Origin: Chloroflexota bacterium
GTDB lineage: Bacteria; Chloroflexota; Anaerolineae; Promineifilales; Promineifilaceae
Length of the DNA stretch: 64,000 bases
Assembly: GCA_018004935.1 (NCBI GenBank)
Contig: JAGNBF010000025.1
Coordinates: 1 to 64,000 of the forward strand
Direction of reading: 5' to 3'
Shown: piece by piece, positions 18,019 to 26,200 of the stretch
Layout of the letters: every line of letters starts with the position of its first letter
Numbering within the stretch: position 1 is the stretch's first letter
Program-made: the position numbers and the translations under genes
The notes under the pieces: model-generated
The model's database searches: none
What the model was told of the DNA's origin: nothing
What the model saw: the letters and a program-made list of their open reading frames with translations, nothing else

Positions 18019-18112
18019 GTAACTATATACGTCAGAAACCGGGTTTTTCTCTTGTAGGACATGAGTTGGCCTCAGCAAAAACCCGGTTTCTCCAGTGAGG
18101 CTGTATAGCTAC
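18019..18112 (+). mobile_element. MITE-like family E, copy 1
   Basis: It begins GTAACTATA and ends TATAGCTAC. Inner arms AAACCGGGTTTTT and AAAAACCCGGTTT form a hairpin. The flanks TACGGTTT (18011-18018) and TACGGCTT (18113-18120) are an 8-bp duplication with one change. Relatives are at 22154-22244, 26717-27029 (interrupted) and 54657-54739. It shares its ends with the element at 20-122. Confidence 0.75.
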
Positions 18113-18142
18113 TACGGCTTGATGGTCAGATGAGGAGTCCTG

Positions 18143-18397
18143 GTGGAAGTCGAAGTCAAGTTGTATGGTGTATTACGCCGTCACCGTCCGGGGGATCGGA
18201 CGGGCGCACCCCATCATCCGTTTGTTTTTGTTGGTGTGGCGGGGGATACGGTGGCCTCTATCATGACTCGGCTGGGTATAGATGAGGGGATGGTGGCCGC
18301 GGCCGCGATTAATAACCAAAATGTTGCCCTTGATATGCCGCTCCAATCCGGTGACAAATTAGCGATATTCCCCCCTTCTGCCGGTGGTGCCGCGTAA
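18143..18397 (+). CDS. MoaD/ThiS-like sulfur-carrier protein with extended C-terminus
   Basis: An 84-residue beta-grasp protein: an opening strand (VEVKLYGVLRRHRP), then GDTVASIMTRLGI, AAINNQNVALDMPLQSGDKLAIFPPSAGG. MoaD, ThiS and CysO normally end in the Gly-Gly that is adenylated and thiocarboxylated. Here Ala-Ala follows the Gly-Gly (SAGGAA, then TAA), so the tail would need trimming before activation, as is known for QbsE. It starts with GTG 18143 behind TGAGGAG. No moaE, thiG or JAMM protease gene is near. It holds a GCGGCCGC site coding for Ala-Ala-Ala. Confidence 0.8.
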   Translation: MEVEVKLYGVLRRHRPGDRTGAPHHPFVFVGVAGDTVASIMTRLGIDEGMVAAAAINNQNVALDMPLQSGDKLAIFPPSAGGAA

Positions 18398-18417
18398 AAT
18401 AATGTCTCGGCGACAGG

Positions 18418-18446
18418 TTGACGCTAACCCCTGGTAAGTTTAGAAT
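18418..18446 (+). promoter_or_regulatory. sigma-70-type promoter of the tRNA-Arg gene
   Basis: TTGACG (18418-18423), a 17-base spacer and TAGAAT (18441-18446) form a near-consensus promoter. It ends 13 bases before the mature tRNA 5' end, so transcription would start a few bases upstream of the tRNA. Confidence 0.75.
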
Positions 18447-18493
18447 TCTCATTAGTAATGCCCCAGTAGCTCAAAGGATAGAGCAACGGACTT

Positions 18494-18952
18494 TAACAAA
18501 TGGAGCCTCTATACAGAAACGGAATGTATAGAGTGAACAGTACTGTATCGGTAAACCCTTTTTGTTTTTAAGGTTTAGCAATTAAATAACTTAAACAGTT
18601 GCTGTGGTCGGTCTCGTGACCCTGCCACGCTTAAGAACAAGTTATTTAAATCCCATTCCTAAGAAAACAAGTGGCAATACCGAGGAAACCGTCGAGCACC
18701 CTTTTTGTGTATCCCATGAAAAAGGTGCTCCTGGTATATTCAAGGCGCACAGTGTTTTGGCCCGACAAAGGTAAAGCCGCGACAGGTGTGGGTAGATATA
18801 CCAAAGAAAAGTCGAATGTAAGACCTTCATCAGGTTAAGGGCTTCTTACGGGTTCCGTAGAGACTATACGTATTGCACCTGAGATGGTGAAGATATAGTC
18901 CAGACCACAAACATGCATTTTCTTGTATGGCAGTGAAAACTGTAGTGGTAAG
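18494..18952 (+). ncRNA. group I self-splicing intron in tRNA-Arg(UCU)
   Basis: 459 bases with no open frame, so no homing endonuclease. The catalytic core is marked by the P7 pair GACTATA (18862-18868) and TATAGTC (18894-18900), enclosing a P8-like hairpin CACC...GGTG. The intron ends with G (18952). The 5' exon ends in U, which can pair as U-G with an internal guide near 18503-18508 (GAGCCT). These are the hallmarks of group I splicing. A family F hairpin (18584-18647) occupies a peripheral region. Helices other than P1, P7 and P8 were not fully drawn. Confidence 0.88.
18584..18647 (+). repeat. family F hairpin element inside the intron
   Basis: Ends AAATAACTT and AAGTTATTT are inverted repeats. 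The centre is the family F core with GGTCGGTCTCGTGACC. The same core occurs at about ten intergenic places in the window, so it was probably inserted into a tolerant intron loop. Confidence 0.75.
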
Positions 18953-18991
18953 CTAATCCGCAGGTTGGGGGTTCGATTCCCTCCTGGGGCA

Positions 18992-19317
18992 TAATATCGT
19001 AGCGACCGTTTCCAGCGGTCGCTTTTTTTATCGGATACTCGTAGGAACTGAGGGGAATTGATGGTTGCTGACTGGCTTGAGGTTGGATAATGACGACTTA
19101 GTAATCGTTCGTTTTTGACTTAGCGGTTCGCTGTAGCGGGTCTCCTGACCGCGCCACCCAGGTTGTTTTTGAACGATTACTTAGGAACTGTCTAAGAATA
19201 GCTTACCTTTTTGCTGTGGTCGGCTTCCTGACCGCGCCGCCCAAGTTATTTTTAGACACGCACTCAGGACCAGACACAGTTCATGATTTGCCGTTCATTG
19301 TTCACTGTAAACACAAC
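18992..19317 (+). other. intergenic: tRNA terminator plus two family F elements
   Basis: The tRNA terminator (19001-19029) is followed by two adjacent family F hairpin elements. One is at 19097-19184 with ends CTTAGTAATCGTTC / GAACGATTACTTAG. The other is at 19190-19257 with ends GTCTAAGAATA / TATTTTTAGAC. No gene is seen between the tRNA and the epimerase start. Confidence 0.6.
19001..19029 (+). terminator. rho-independent terminator after tRNA-Arg
   Basis: AGCGACCG and CGGTCGCT form a stable stem with a TTTCCAG-like loop. It is followed by a run of T. It starts ten bases after the tRNA 3' end. Confidence 0.85.
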
Positions 19318-20310
19318 ATGATCCTCGTCACAGGTGCAACGGGCTTCCTCGGCCATAATTTGATTCCGCATTTAAGAGCGCAGGGGTACCAAATACGGGC
19401 GTTGGTGCGGCCGCAAAGTGATACTCGTTTTCTCTTAGAACAGGGTGTAGACCTGGCCTATGCCCAGGATATTAATGATGAACCGGCCATTAATCGGGCC
19501 ATGGAAGGCTGTGGGGCGGTCATTCATGCCGCCGGTCATTTTCGTTTTTGGGGAAATTGGGCCGAATTCTGGCAAACCAATGTAGGGGGCACAGCGACGG
19601 TGCTCGCCGCGGCCGCGAAACACCCCATTCGTCGCTACATCCATATCTCCACAATTGCCGTTGCGGGTCATCCCGCTGGCGAACAAACCATTGACGAAAC
19701 TTATCCCGCCAAACCCATTGGCCCTTATCAGCGTACCAAATTAGAAGGCGAACAACTGGCCCTGGCTTATCACCGTGAACGAGGCTTACCCGTCACCGTT
19801 CTTCGTCCCGGAGCTTTCTATGGCCCTTGGGGTCGCTACGCCTTCAATCGGCTCTTCTTTGAAGAACCTTTGCGGGGCTGGCGGGCCAAAATTGATGGCG
19901 GAAAACACGTTACCTTCCCTGTTTTTGTTCCAGATGTAGCCCGAGGAATTGGTTTGGCCCTGCAAAAAGGGCGCACTGGCGAAATTTATAACATCTGCGG
20001 CCAATCCCTGGATCATAATTCCCTCAATGCTATCGTCAGTGACCTGGCTGGCATTAGCCATTTCCGCCTCTCTGCACCCAAATCCCTCATGGTTCCATTG
20101 GCGCGTATTTGGACCGCCCTCTCCCGTTACACTGGACGCGAACCGTTTTATCCCATGGGGCTTGAACCCTATATATTTGGTGATTGGGTTGTTTCTAACA
20201 TTAAAGCAGAGCAAGAATTAGGTTTTCAGGCTACGCCTTTTGCTATTGGTGCTAAAATAACCCTGGAATGGTACTGGCAGACCGGATTGCTAAAACGAAA
20301 AAAGAGGTGA
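19318..20310 (+). CDS. NAD-dependent epimerase/reductase (extended SDR)
   Basis: A 330-residue extended short-chain dehydrogenase. ILVTGATGFLGHNL is the classical TGxxGxxG nucleotide site. DAVIHAAGH-type text (CGAVIHAAGHF) and HISTIAVAG follow. The active-site pair is YQRTK in GPYQRTKLEGE. RPGAFYGPWGR marks the substrate side. It resembles dihydroflavonol-4-reductase/HpnA-like enzymes, but the substrate is not predictable. The start at 19318 is the ATG where the Rossmann strand begins. The upstream open frame lies in repeats. No ribosome site is evident. The C-terminal LLKRKKR is basic. Confidence 0.87.
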   Translation: MILVTGATGFLGHNLIPHLRAQGYQIRALVRPQSDTRFLLEQGVDLAYAQDINDEPAINRAMEGCGAVIHAAGHFRFWGNWAEFWQTNVGGTATVLAAAAKHPIRRYIHISTIAVAGHPAGEQTIDETYPAKPIGPYQRTKLEGEQLALAYHRERGLPVTVLRPGAFYGPWGRYAFNRLFFEEPLRGWRAKIDGGKHVTFPVFVPDVARGIGLALQKGRTGEIYNICGQSLDHNSLNAIVSDLAGISHFRLSAPKSLMVPLARIWTALSRYTGREPFYPMGLEPYIFGDWVVSNIKAEQELGFQATPFAIGAKITLEWYWQTGLLKRKKR

Positions 20311-20678
20311 TCTAAACGTAAGCGTTCAGTCATACAAATCCATCCGCCAGACCCGCCCGAACGTAAAACGACCGGGCTATGGTGACAAAGGCCGCTGGCC
20401 TGGGGTTTTAGCCCACAGGGCCTGGTATGTTTAGCCCGGCGGTTTGACCGCCGGGCGGGATAACTGAACGCTTAGTAATCGTTCGTTTTTAACTTAGCGA
20501 TTTGCTGTGGCCGGTCTCCTGACCGAGCCACCTATCTTATTTCCGAACGATTACTTACATCTAAACACCTGAAGGCCAGACCCTATTAGATGGCCTATTC
20601 ATCAACTAACCGGATGGGAAAAGTACCCGTCAGGCGCTGGGACTGAATCATGACCCAGACGCAAAATCGAACAAATCT
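20311..20678. repeat. intergenic repeats before prfA
   Basis: No gene is seen. A family B-like block at about 20338-20460 (CCCGGCGGTTTGACCGCCGGGC forms a hairpin, split here across 20431-20455) is followed by a family F element at 20471-20556. The last 120 bases up to prfA show no ribosome site and no clear promoter. Confidence 0.5.
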
Positions 20679-21752
20679 ATGTTGCATCAAATCGCTCAAA
20701 TCGTGGCCCGCTATGAAGAACTGGAACGGCAAATGACCGAACCAGATATTCTGGCGGATTACAGTAAACTTACGGAACTGGCCCAGGAACGGTCAGATAT
20801 TGAACCCATTGTACAGGCGTATCAGGCGCACGCGGCCGCGATGCACCAACTACTTTCCGCCCAGGAAATGGTAGAGCAGGAAACCGACCCCGGCCTCAAA
20901 GAGATGGCCCAAGAAGAAGTCACTGCCCTAAACGAACAACTCACCGCCCTGGAAGCCGAAATGCGCCAGCTCCTGGTTCCCAAAAACCCCCGCGACGATA
21001 AAAACGTCTACATTGAAATCCGCGCCGGAGCAGGTGGGGATGAAGCAGGCCTTTTTGCCGCTGATTTGCTCCGTATGTACACCCGTTACGCCGAAGCCCA
21101 AAACTGGAAGGTGGAAATAGTAGATGAAAACCGCACAGGTGTTGGTGGGTACAAAGAAGTCATCCTGCAAGTAAAAGGTAAAGGAGCCTACTCCCGCTTC
21201 AAATATGAAAGCGGCGTACATCGTGTCCAGCGTGTTCCTGCCACCGAATCCCAAGGACGTATCCACACCAGTACCATCACCGTGGCCGTCATGCCCGAAC
21301 TGGAAGAAGTAGACATTGTTCTGGACGACCGTGACCTGGAAATCACCAACACCTTCTCTGCTGGCCCAGGCGGCCAGCATATGCAGAAAAACGCCACCGC
21401 CGCTCGCGTGGTCCACAAACCCACCGGCATCATGATCCGCATCCAATCACAGCGGAGTCTTACCCAAAACAAACTCCTGGCCCTTCAAATTCTCCAATCG
21501 CGCCTGCAAGAAATGGAAGAGAACAAGCGGGATGCCGCCGTCGCCGCTGAACGGAAAGCGCAGGTCGGGTCGGGGGAACGCAGTGAAAAAATCCGCACCT
21601 ACAACTACCCCCAAAACCGTGTCACCGACCATCGGGTTGGTTACACCAGTTATAATTTGCAGGGGGTGATGGATGGTGGCCTGGAGCCATTTATTGATGC
21701 GCTCACCATCGCTGATCAATCAGCCAAATTAGCCGCATTAGAAGAAAAGTAA
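20679..21752 (+). CDS. prfA: peptide chain release factor 1
   Basis: A 357-residue class I release factor that reads UAG and UAA and triggers peptidyl-tRNA hydrolysis. The catalytic GGQ is at 231-233 (SAGPGGQHMQKNATA). The stop-codon reading tripeptide is PAT at 187-189 (HRVQRVPATESQGRIHTS), which marks RF1 rather than RF2. The N-terminal coiled region and the domain 2-4 order are complete, and the length is normal. No Shine-Dalgarno motif precedes ATG 20679. No prmC methyltransferase gene follows, only repeats. Confidence 0.97.
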   Translation: MLHQIAQIVARYEELERQMTEPDILADYSKLTELAQERSDIEPIVQAYQAHAAAMHQLLSAQEMVEQETDPGLKEMAQEEVTALNEQLTALEAEMRQLLVPKNPRDDKNVYIEIRAGAGGDEAGLFAADLLRMYTRYAEAQNWKVEIVDENRTGVGGYKEVILQVKGKGAYSRFKYESGVHRVQRVPATESQGRIHTSTITVAVMPELEEVDIVLDDRDLEITNTFSAGPGGQHMQKNATAARVVHKPTGIMIRIQSQRSLTQNKLLALQILQSRLQEMEENKRDAAVAAERKAQVGSGERSEKIRTYNYPQNRVTDHRVGYTSYNLQGVMDGGLEPFIDALTIADQSAKLAALEEK

Positions 21753-22379
21753 CTATACTTACCACGGTTATAAAGTGACATTTTGTTTGCGGCAACAGTT
21801 TAGGTACGTTTGGCTGAAAACCCATTCCCCTTCCCCTTCCCAGAGGGAAAGGGGATAACCCACCGGCGCAGTTTGGCGGGCGGACATGGTTATAAAGTGA
21901 CATTTTGTTTGCGGCAACAGTTTAGGTATGTTTGGCTGAAAACCCATTCCCCTTTCCCCTCCCAGAGGGAAAGGGGATAACCCACCGGCGCAGTTTGGCG
22001 GGCGTCTGCCCGCCAAACTGCGCCGAGAAAAATTCCCCGCCCCTGGGGGCGGGGTTAGGGGTGGGGGTGGCCCCAAACAAATCCGACGCGGCGATAAAGC
22101 GACACGGTGACACGGTGACACGGCGAAAAAATGTCAGATTATGCCTTTTGGCAGTATATACACATCAGAAACCGGGTTTTCTCGGATAGGGCATGAGTTG
22201 GCCTAAGCAAAAACTCGGTTTTTCCAGCGAGGCTGTATAGTTACGAAGAATTAACCCTGGCGAATTGGCGCACAACCTCTGGACGTAGTACAGCCTTTCC
22301 AGGCTGTGCATTCTCTGGTGAAAGTAAAAACGCCAATGTCGAGGAAGAATTAAAATTCACCGACTACAAGGAATTACTT
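21753..22379. repeat. intergenic repeat region with a 122-bp tandem duplication
   Basis: No gene is seen. A unit starting GGTTATAAAGTGACATTTTG at 21766 is repeated from 21888 with few changes (period 122). Each unit carries family C text. The second runs into a hairpin made of CGCAGTTTGGCGGGC and its complement (about 21989-22025). Then come a family C tail, a family E element (22154-22244) and the reverse copy (22277-22343) of the repeat at 170-233. The MaoC ribosome site AAGGA lies at the end. Confidence 0.65.
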
Positions 22380-22829
22380 ATGTCAAGAGGACGGTACTTT
22401 GAAGAATTTAATGTAGGCGATAAAGTGCTTACCGTAGGCCGTACCATTACAGAGTCCGATATTATGGCATTTGCCGGACTTTCTGGGGATTTTAACCGCA
22501 TCCACACCGATGCAGTTTACGCGGCCGCGGCCCCCTTCGGGCAACGTGTGGCCCATGGCCTGCTGGTGCAATCTATCGCCACCGGCTTGGCCGTGCGTAC
22601 CGGTGTCATTGAAGACACGGTATTGGCTTTCCGCGAACTCTCTTGTAAATTCAGTTTGCCCGTTTTCATTGGGGATACAGTCCATGTGGAATTAGAAGTA
22701 GTAGAAACGAAGGCGTTTCGTCGGCTAGGCGGCGGGAACGTTACCATGAAGATCAGTGTTATTAATCATAAGCATGAAGTCGTCCAGCGGGGCGAATGGG
22801 TCATGTTAGTAAAAAGTCACGAGGGCTAG
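22380..22829 (+). CDS. MaoC-family (R)-specific enoyl-CoA hydratase-like protein
   Basis: A 149-residue hot-dog-fold protein. The hydratase motif Asp37-x4-His42 (SGDFNRIHTD) and the following FGQRVAHGLLVQS are conserved in (R)-specific enoyl-CoA hydratases. It would hydrate trans-2-enoyl-CoA to (R)-3-hydroxyacyl-CoA or act on a related CoA substrate. The length is normal for a single-domain family member. AAGGA lies seven bases before ATG 22380. The Ala-Ala-Ala in the loop is coded by a GCGGCCGC site. It is alone between repeat regions, so the pathway is not indicated. Confidence 0.9.
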   Translation: MSRGRYFEEFNVGDKVLTVGRTITESDIMAFAGLSGDFNRIHTDAVYAAAAPFGQRVAHGLLVQSIATGLAVRTGVIEDTVLAFRELSCKFSLPVFIGDTVHVELEVVETKAFRRLGGGNVTMKISVINHKHEVVQRGEWVMLVKSHEG

Positions 22830-23228
22830 GGCTAAGGTTAAGGGTTTGCTCGTAAATAACGGTTGCGTTTGCTGTGGTCGGTCTCCTGACCCTGCCCCCC
22901 AACTTAATTTTGAGCGAACCCTAAATACCTTGAGTTTAGAGTTCAGTGCCAGAGCTAGAGGGTTTTCCAGAGTAATTTCCTCTCGCGCTCTCCTCTCGCT
23001 CTAAACTCCAGTAAATAATCGTCCAAAAATAAGTCCCGCGCAGACCTGACAGGTTTTCGGAAACCTGTCAGATCTAAATCGGGGAATTATTTTTAGATGT
23101 TCACTAAGTACAAAGTGCTGAGTGCCGAGGACTGAGTTCCTGGAGTTCCTCTGAGTTCTGACGAGTTTCGCCAAATTCCCACTCAGGGATCGCCGCTCTA
23201 AGGATCGGCGTATTCATTAGAATGCCTT
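22830..23228. repeat. intergenic: family F, H and I elements
   Basis: Family F lies at 22841-22922 (ends AGGGTTTGCTC / GAGCGAACCCT). Family H is at 22929-23011, with ends CTTGAGTTTAGAG and its near inverse CTCTAAACTCCAG. Family I is at 23016-23107, containing the GACCTGACAGG / CCTGTCAG hairpin. Next to the following gene is a CGCCG...CGGCG stem and a TAGAAT box (23218-23223) five bases before the start codon. Confidence 0.6.
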
Positions 23229-26200
23229 ATGAACGATGAAACAACCCGCGGCCGCACTCCGCAGTCGGCCCAACCCAAACCAGAAGAAAAGAAAGAAGAG
23301 ACCATCTCCCTATTAGATTTAATGGACGAGATAAGCGGGGAAAAACCGCCAGCCGGGCGTGTCCAAACACCTTCCCCCCTGGTTATCACCGTTCCCCCTG
23401 AAGACGATCTGGGCAATGCCCCTACAACAACCGGTGTCAGGCCCGGTGCGACCCCGGCCCCCGCCCCAATGGTGCCACCGGCCCGCCATGAAACGCCCCG
23501 GCAACCCCCACCACCCGCCCAGGATATGGGGGCCACAAAAGTGCAACCACGGGTAGCCTTCCCCGGACAAACACAGTTGGAGCCACCCACAACACCCCCC
23601 TCAGAGCGAACCACGCAGATACTCCAGCGGCCGCAACGCCCGGAACAATCAGCCCAGGGACAGGGGGCGCGGCCGCAACCTTCCCCCCAATATCCCCCTA
23701 CTCAGCCCATCCGCCGTGATCCCCCCGCCCGGCCTGCCAGCCAGCCAGTGCGTGATACCCCCGCCGAACGGCCCACCCAATACATTCCCCCTGAAGCGGC
23801 CGCGCCTGTACGCCGCCGTCCCCCTAAACCCCAACCCCGGCGCAGTTGGGGCCAGACGTTCAAACGACTTTTCCTTTGGGGATTAGTCTTTGGTGTTATT
23901 GGGTTTGCCCTATTGGGCATGGGGCTGATCATCGCCTATGCCAGCATTGCCACCGACCTGCCCGAACTGGCCGACTTACGCGCCAACGCCAGCCAGTTTG
24001 AGACCGCCATTATTTATGATCGCAATGGGCAGGTACTTTACTCCCTGGCCGATCCTAGCATGGGCAACCGCACCTATGTCACCCTGGATCAAATCAGCCC
24101 CTATCTTATTGATGCTACCATCGCCACTGAGGATTCCCGCTTCTATACCAACCCCGGCTTTGACCCGATTGGCATATTGCGGGCGGTGTGGCAGGCGGCC
24201 CGCGAAGGCGAATTTGTCTCCGGGGCCAGTACGATCACCCAACAACTGGTGCGGGCTATTGTTTTGGATGAAGAAGAGCGCACCCAACGCACCTTCAACC
24301 GTAAGGTACGCGAAATCATCCTGTCAGCGGAAATTTACCGCCGCTATGAGAAAGATGAGATTCTGGAACTGTATCTGAATGAAATTTATTACGGCAACCT
24401 GGCCTATGGCATCGAAGCGGCCGCGCAAACCTATTACGGCAAATCAGCCCGTGATTTAACGCTGGCCGAAGCCTCACTCCTGGCCGGTTTACCCCAGGCC
24501 CCGGCCGCCTGGGACCCCATCACCGCCCCCGAACTGGCCCTGGGCCGCCAGAGTGAAGTCCTCTTCCTCATGCGTCAGGAAGGGTATATTACCCCTGAAG
24601 AAGCACAGGTGGCCCTGAATGATTCGGCTAATTATGTGCGCTACCAGATGAAAGCACCAGAAGTAACCATCCGTTATCCGCACTTCACTTTCTACGTCCT
24701 CACGGAATCGGAGCGGTTGTTAGGGGCACAATCTATCTACCGGGGGGGGTTACGTATTTACACCACGGTAGATCCTACGGCGCAACAATTGGCTGAACAA
24801 ACATTGGCCAATCGGCAAGAAGCGATCAACAGTATTGGGGCGAATAATGCCGCCCTGGTAGCGATTAAACCAGATAGTGGGGAGATTTTGGCCCTGGTAG
24901 GGAGTGTGGATTTTAATGATGAAGCGATCAGTGGGCAGGTGAACATGGCCCTGCAACCTCGCCAGACCGGCTCGACGATTAAACCATTGGTCTATGCGGC
25001 CGCGTTTGAGGAAGGTATGACCCCCGCCACCCTCTTCTGGGATGTACCTACCAGCTTCCCTGATGGGGTCAATGGGGCCTATGTGCCTAAAAATTACGAC
25101 GATCGTTTTCATGGCCCCATCCGCCTGCGTTATGCTTTGGGCAACTCCTACAACATCCCTGCCGTTAAGGCCCTGGAATATGTGGGTGTCTGCAACTTTA
25201 TTGACCGGGCCAGAGAATATGGCCTGGAAACCCTCTCAGACCCCGGTTGTGATGAATCGGATCAGCCCCGCAATGTGGGGTTAGCAATGGCCTTGGGGGG
25301 GGTAGAGGTAAGTGCATTGGATATGGCGACCTCGTTTGCTACATTGGCGAACCTGGGGCAACAACCCGATCCATATGCAATTGAGCGCATTGAAAACCGG
25401 AGCGGAGAAATCCTGTTCCAACGAACAGCCCCCGACGCGGCCGCGTCCCAGGTCATGCGGCCCGAACATGCCTACCTGCTGACAAATATCCTCTCCGATA
25501 ATGCCGCCCGGCAACCCTCATTTGGGTTGAACAACTGGCTGATGCTTCCGGGTTTCACCGCGGCCGCCAAAACCGGCACCTCGGGTTCCACCGCCTTTGA
25601 TGTACGTGATAGCTGGACCATCGGCTATACCCCCTACGTTGTCACCGCTGTCTGGGTAGGCAACACTATCCCCGAACCACTGGCTCAGGGTGTCTCCGGG
25701 GGCAATAGTGCGGCCCCCATCTGGAATGAGTTTATGACCGCTTACCATACCGGTCGCCAGCCATTGGACTTTGTGCGGCCGCCGGGTGTTGTGGACATGA
25801 GCATTTGCGCCGATTCGGGCACAGAGCCAGGCAATGATTGCGCTAACCGGGTGACGGAGCTATTCGCTGGTGATCAACCCCCTCTGCCTGCCGATCAGGA
25901 TTTTCTGCAAACTGTCCCGGTTGACCTCTGGACCAATCTGGTCGCCAATGAAAACTGCGGCGAAGCCATTTTCCCGGCCAGCTTCTTTAGCCCCATCGCC
26001 ACCGTGCGTGAAGAGGTGCGAGAGCGAGAACGCACCAATGCTATCGCCTGGATTCAAGACACCCCCGATGGGCAAGGCTGGGCAGGGGCACGCAACATTG
26101 CCTTACCCCTACGCCTGCCCCCCACCGAAAGCTGTACCCCTGATACACCCCGACCTGTCGCCGCCATTACCTTCCCCTTTGCCGATGGTGAGGTAAGTGG

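Larger units (their letters stand above)
18460..18991 (+). tRNA. tRNA-Arg(UCU) interrupted by a group I intron
   Basis: The 5' exon (18460-18493) holds the acceptor strand GCCCCAG, the D arm GCTC...GAGC and the first anticodon-stem strand. The 3' exon (18953-18991) holds the rest of the anticodon arm, a T arm with GGTTCGATTCC, and the acceptor strand CTGGGGC plus discriminator A. Joined, the anticodon loop is CTTCTAA with anticodon TCT. All stems pair apart from one A-C mismatch at the outer anticodon-stem pair. CCA is not encoded. The intron lies between anticodon positions 34 and 35, the site used in cyanobacterial tRNA-Leu(UAA). Confidence 0.9.

Noticed and set aside
18460-18991. Two separate broken tRNA genes rather than an intron-containing one
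   Set aside because: The halves are complementary to each other and the intervening sequence has a group I P7 pair and a terminal G.
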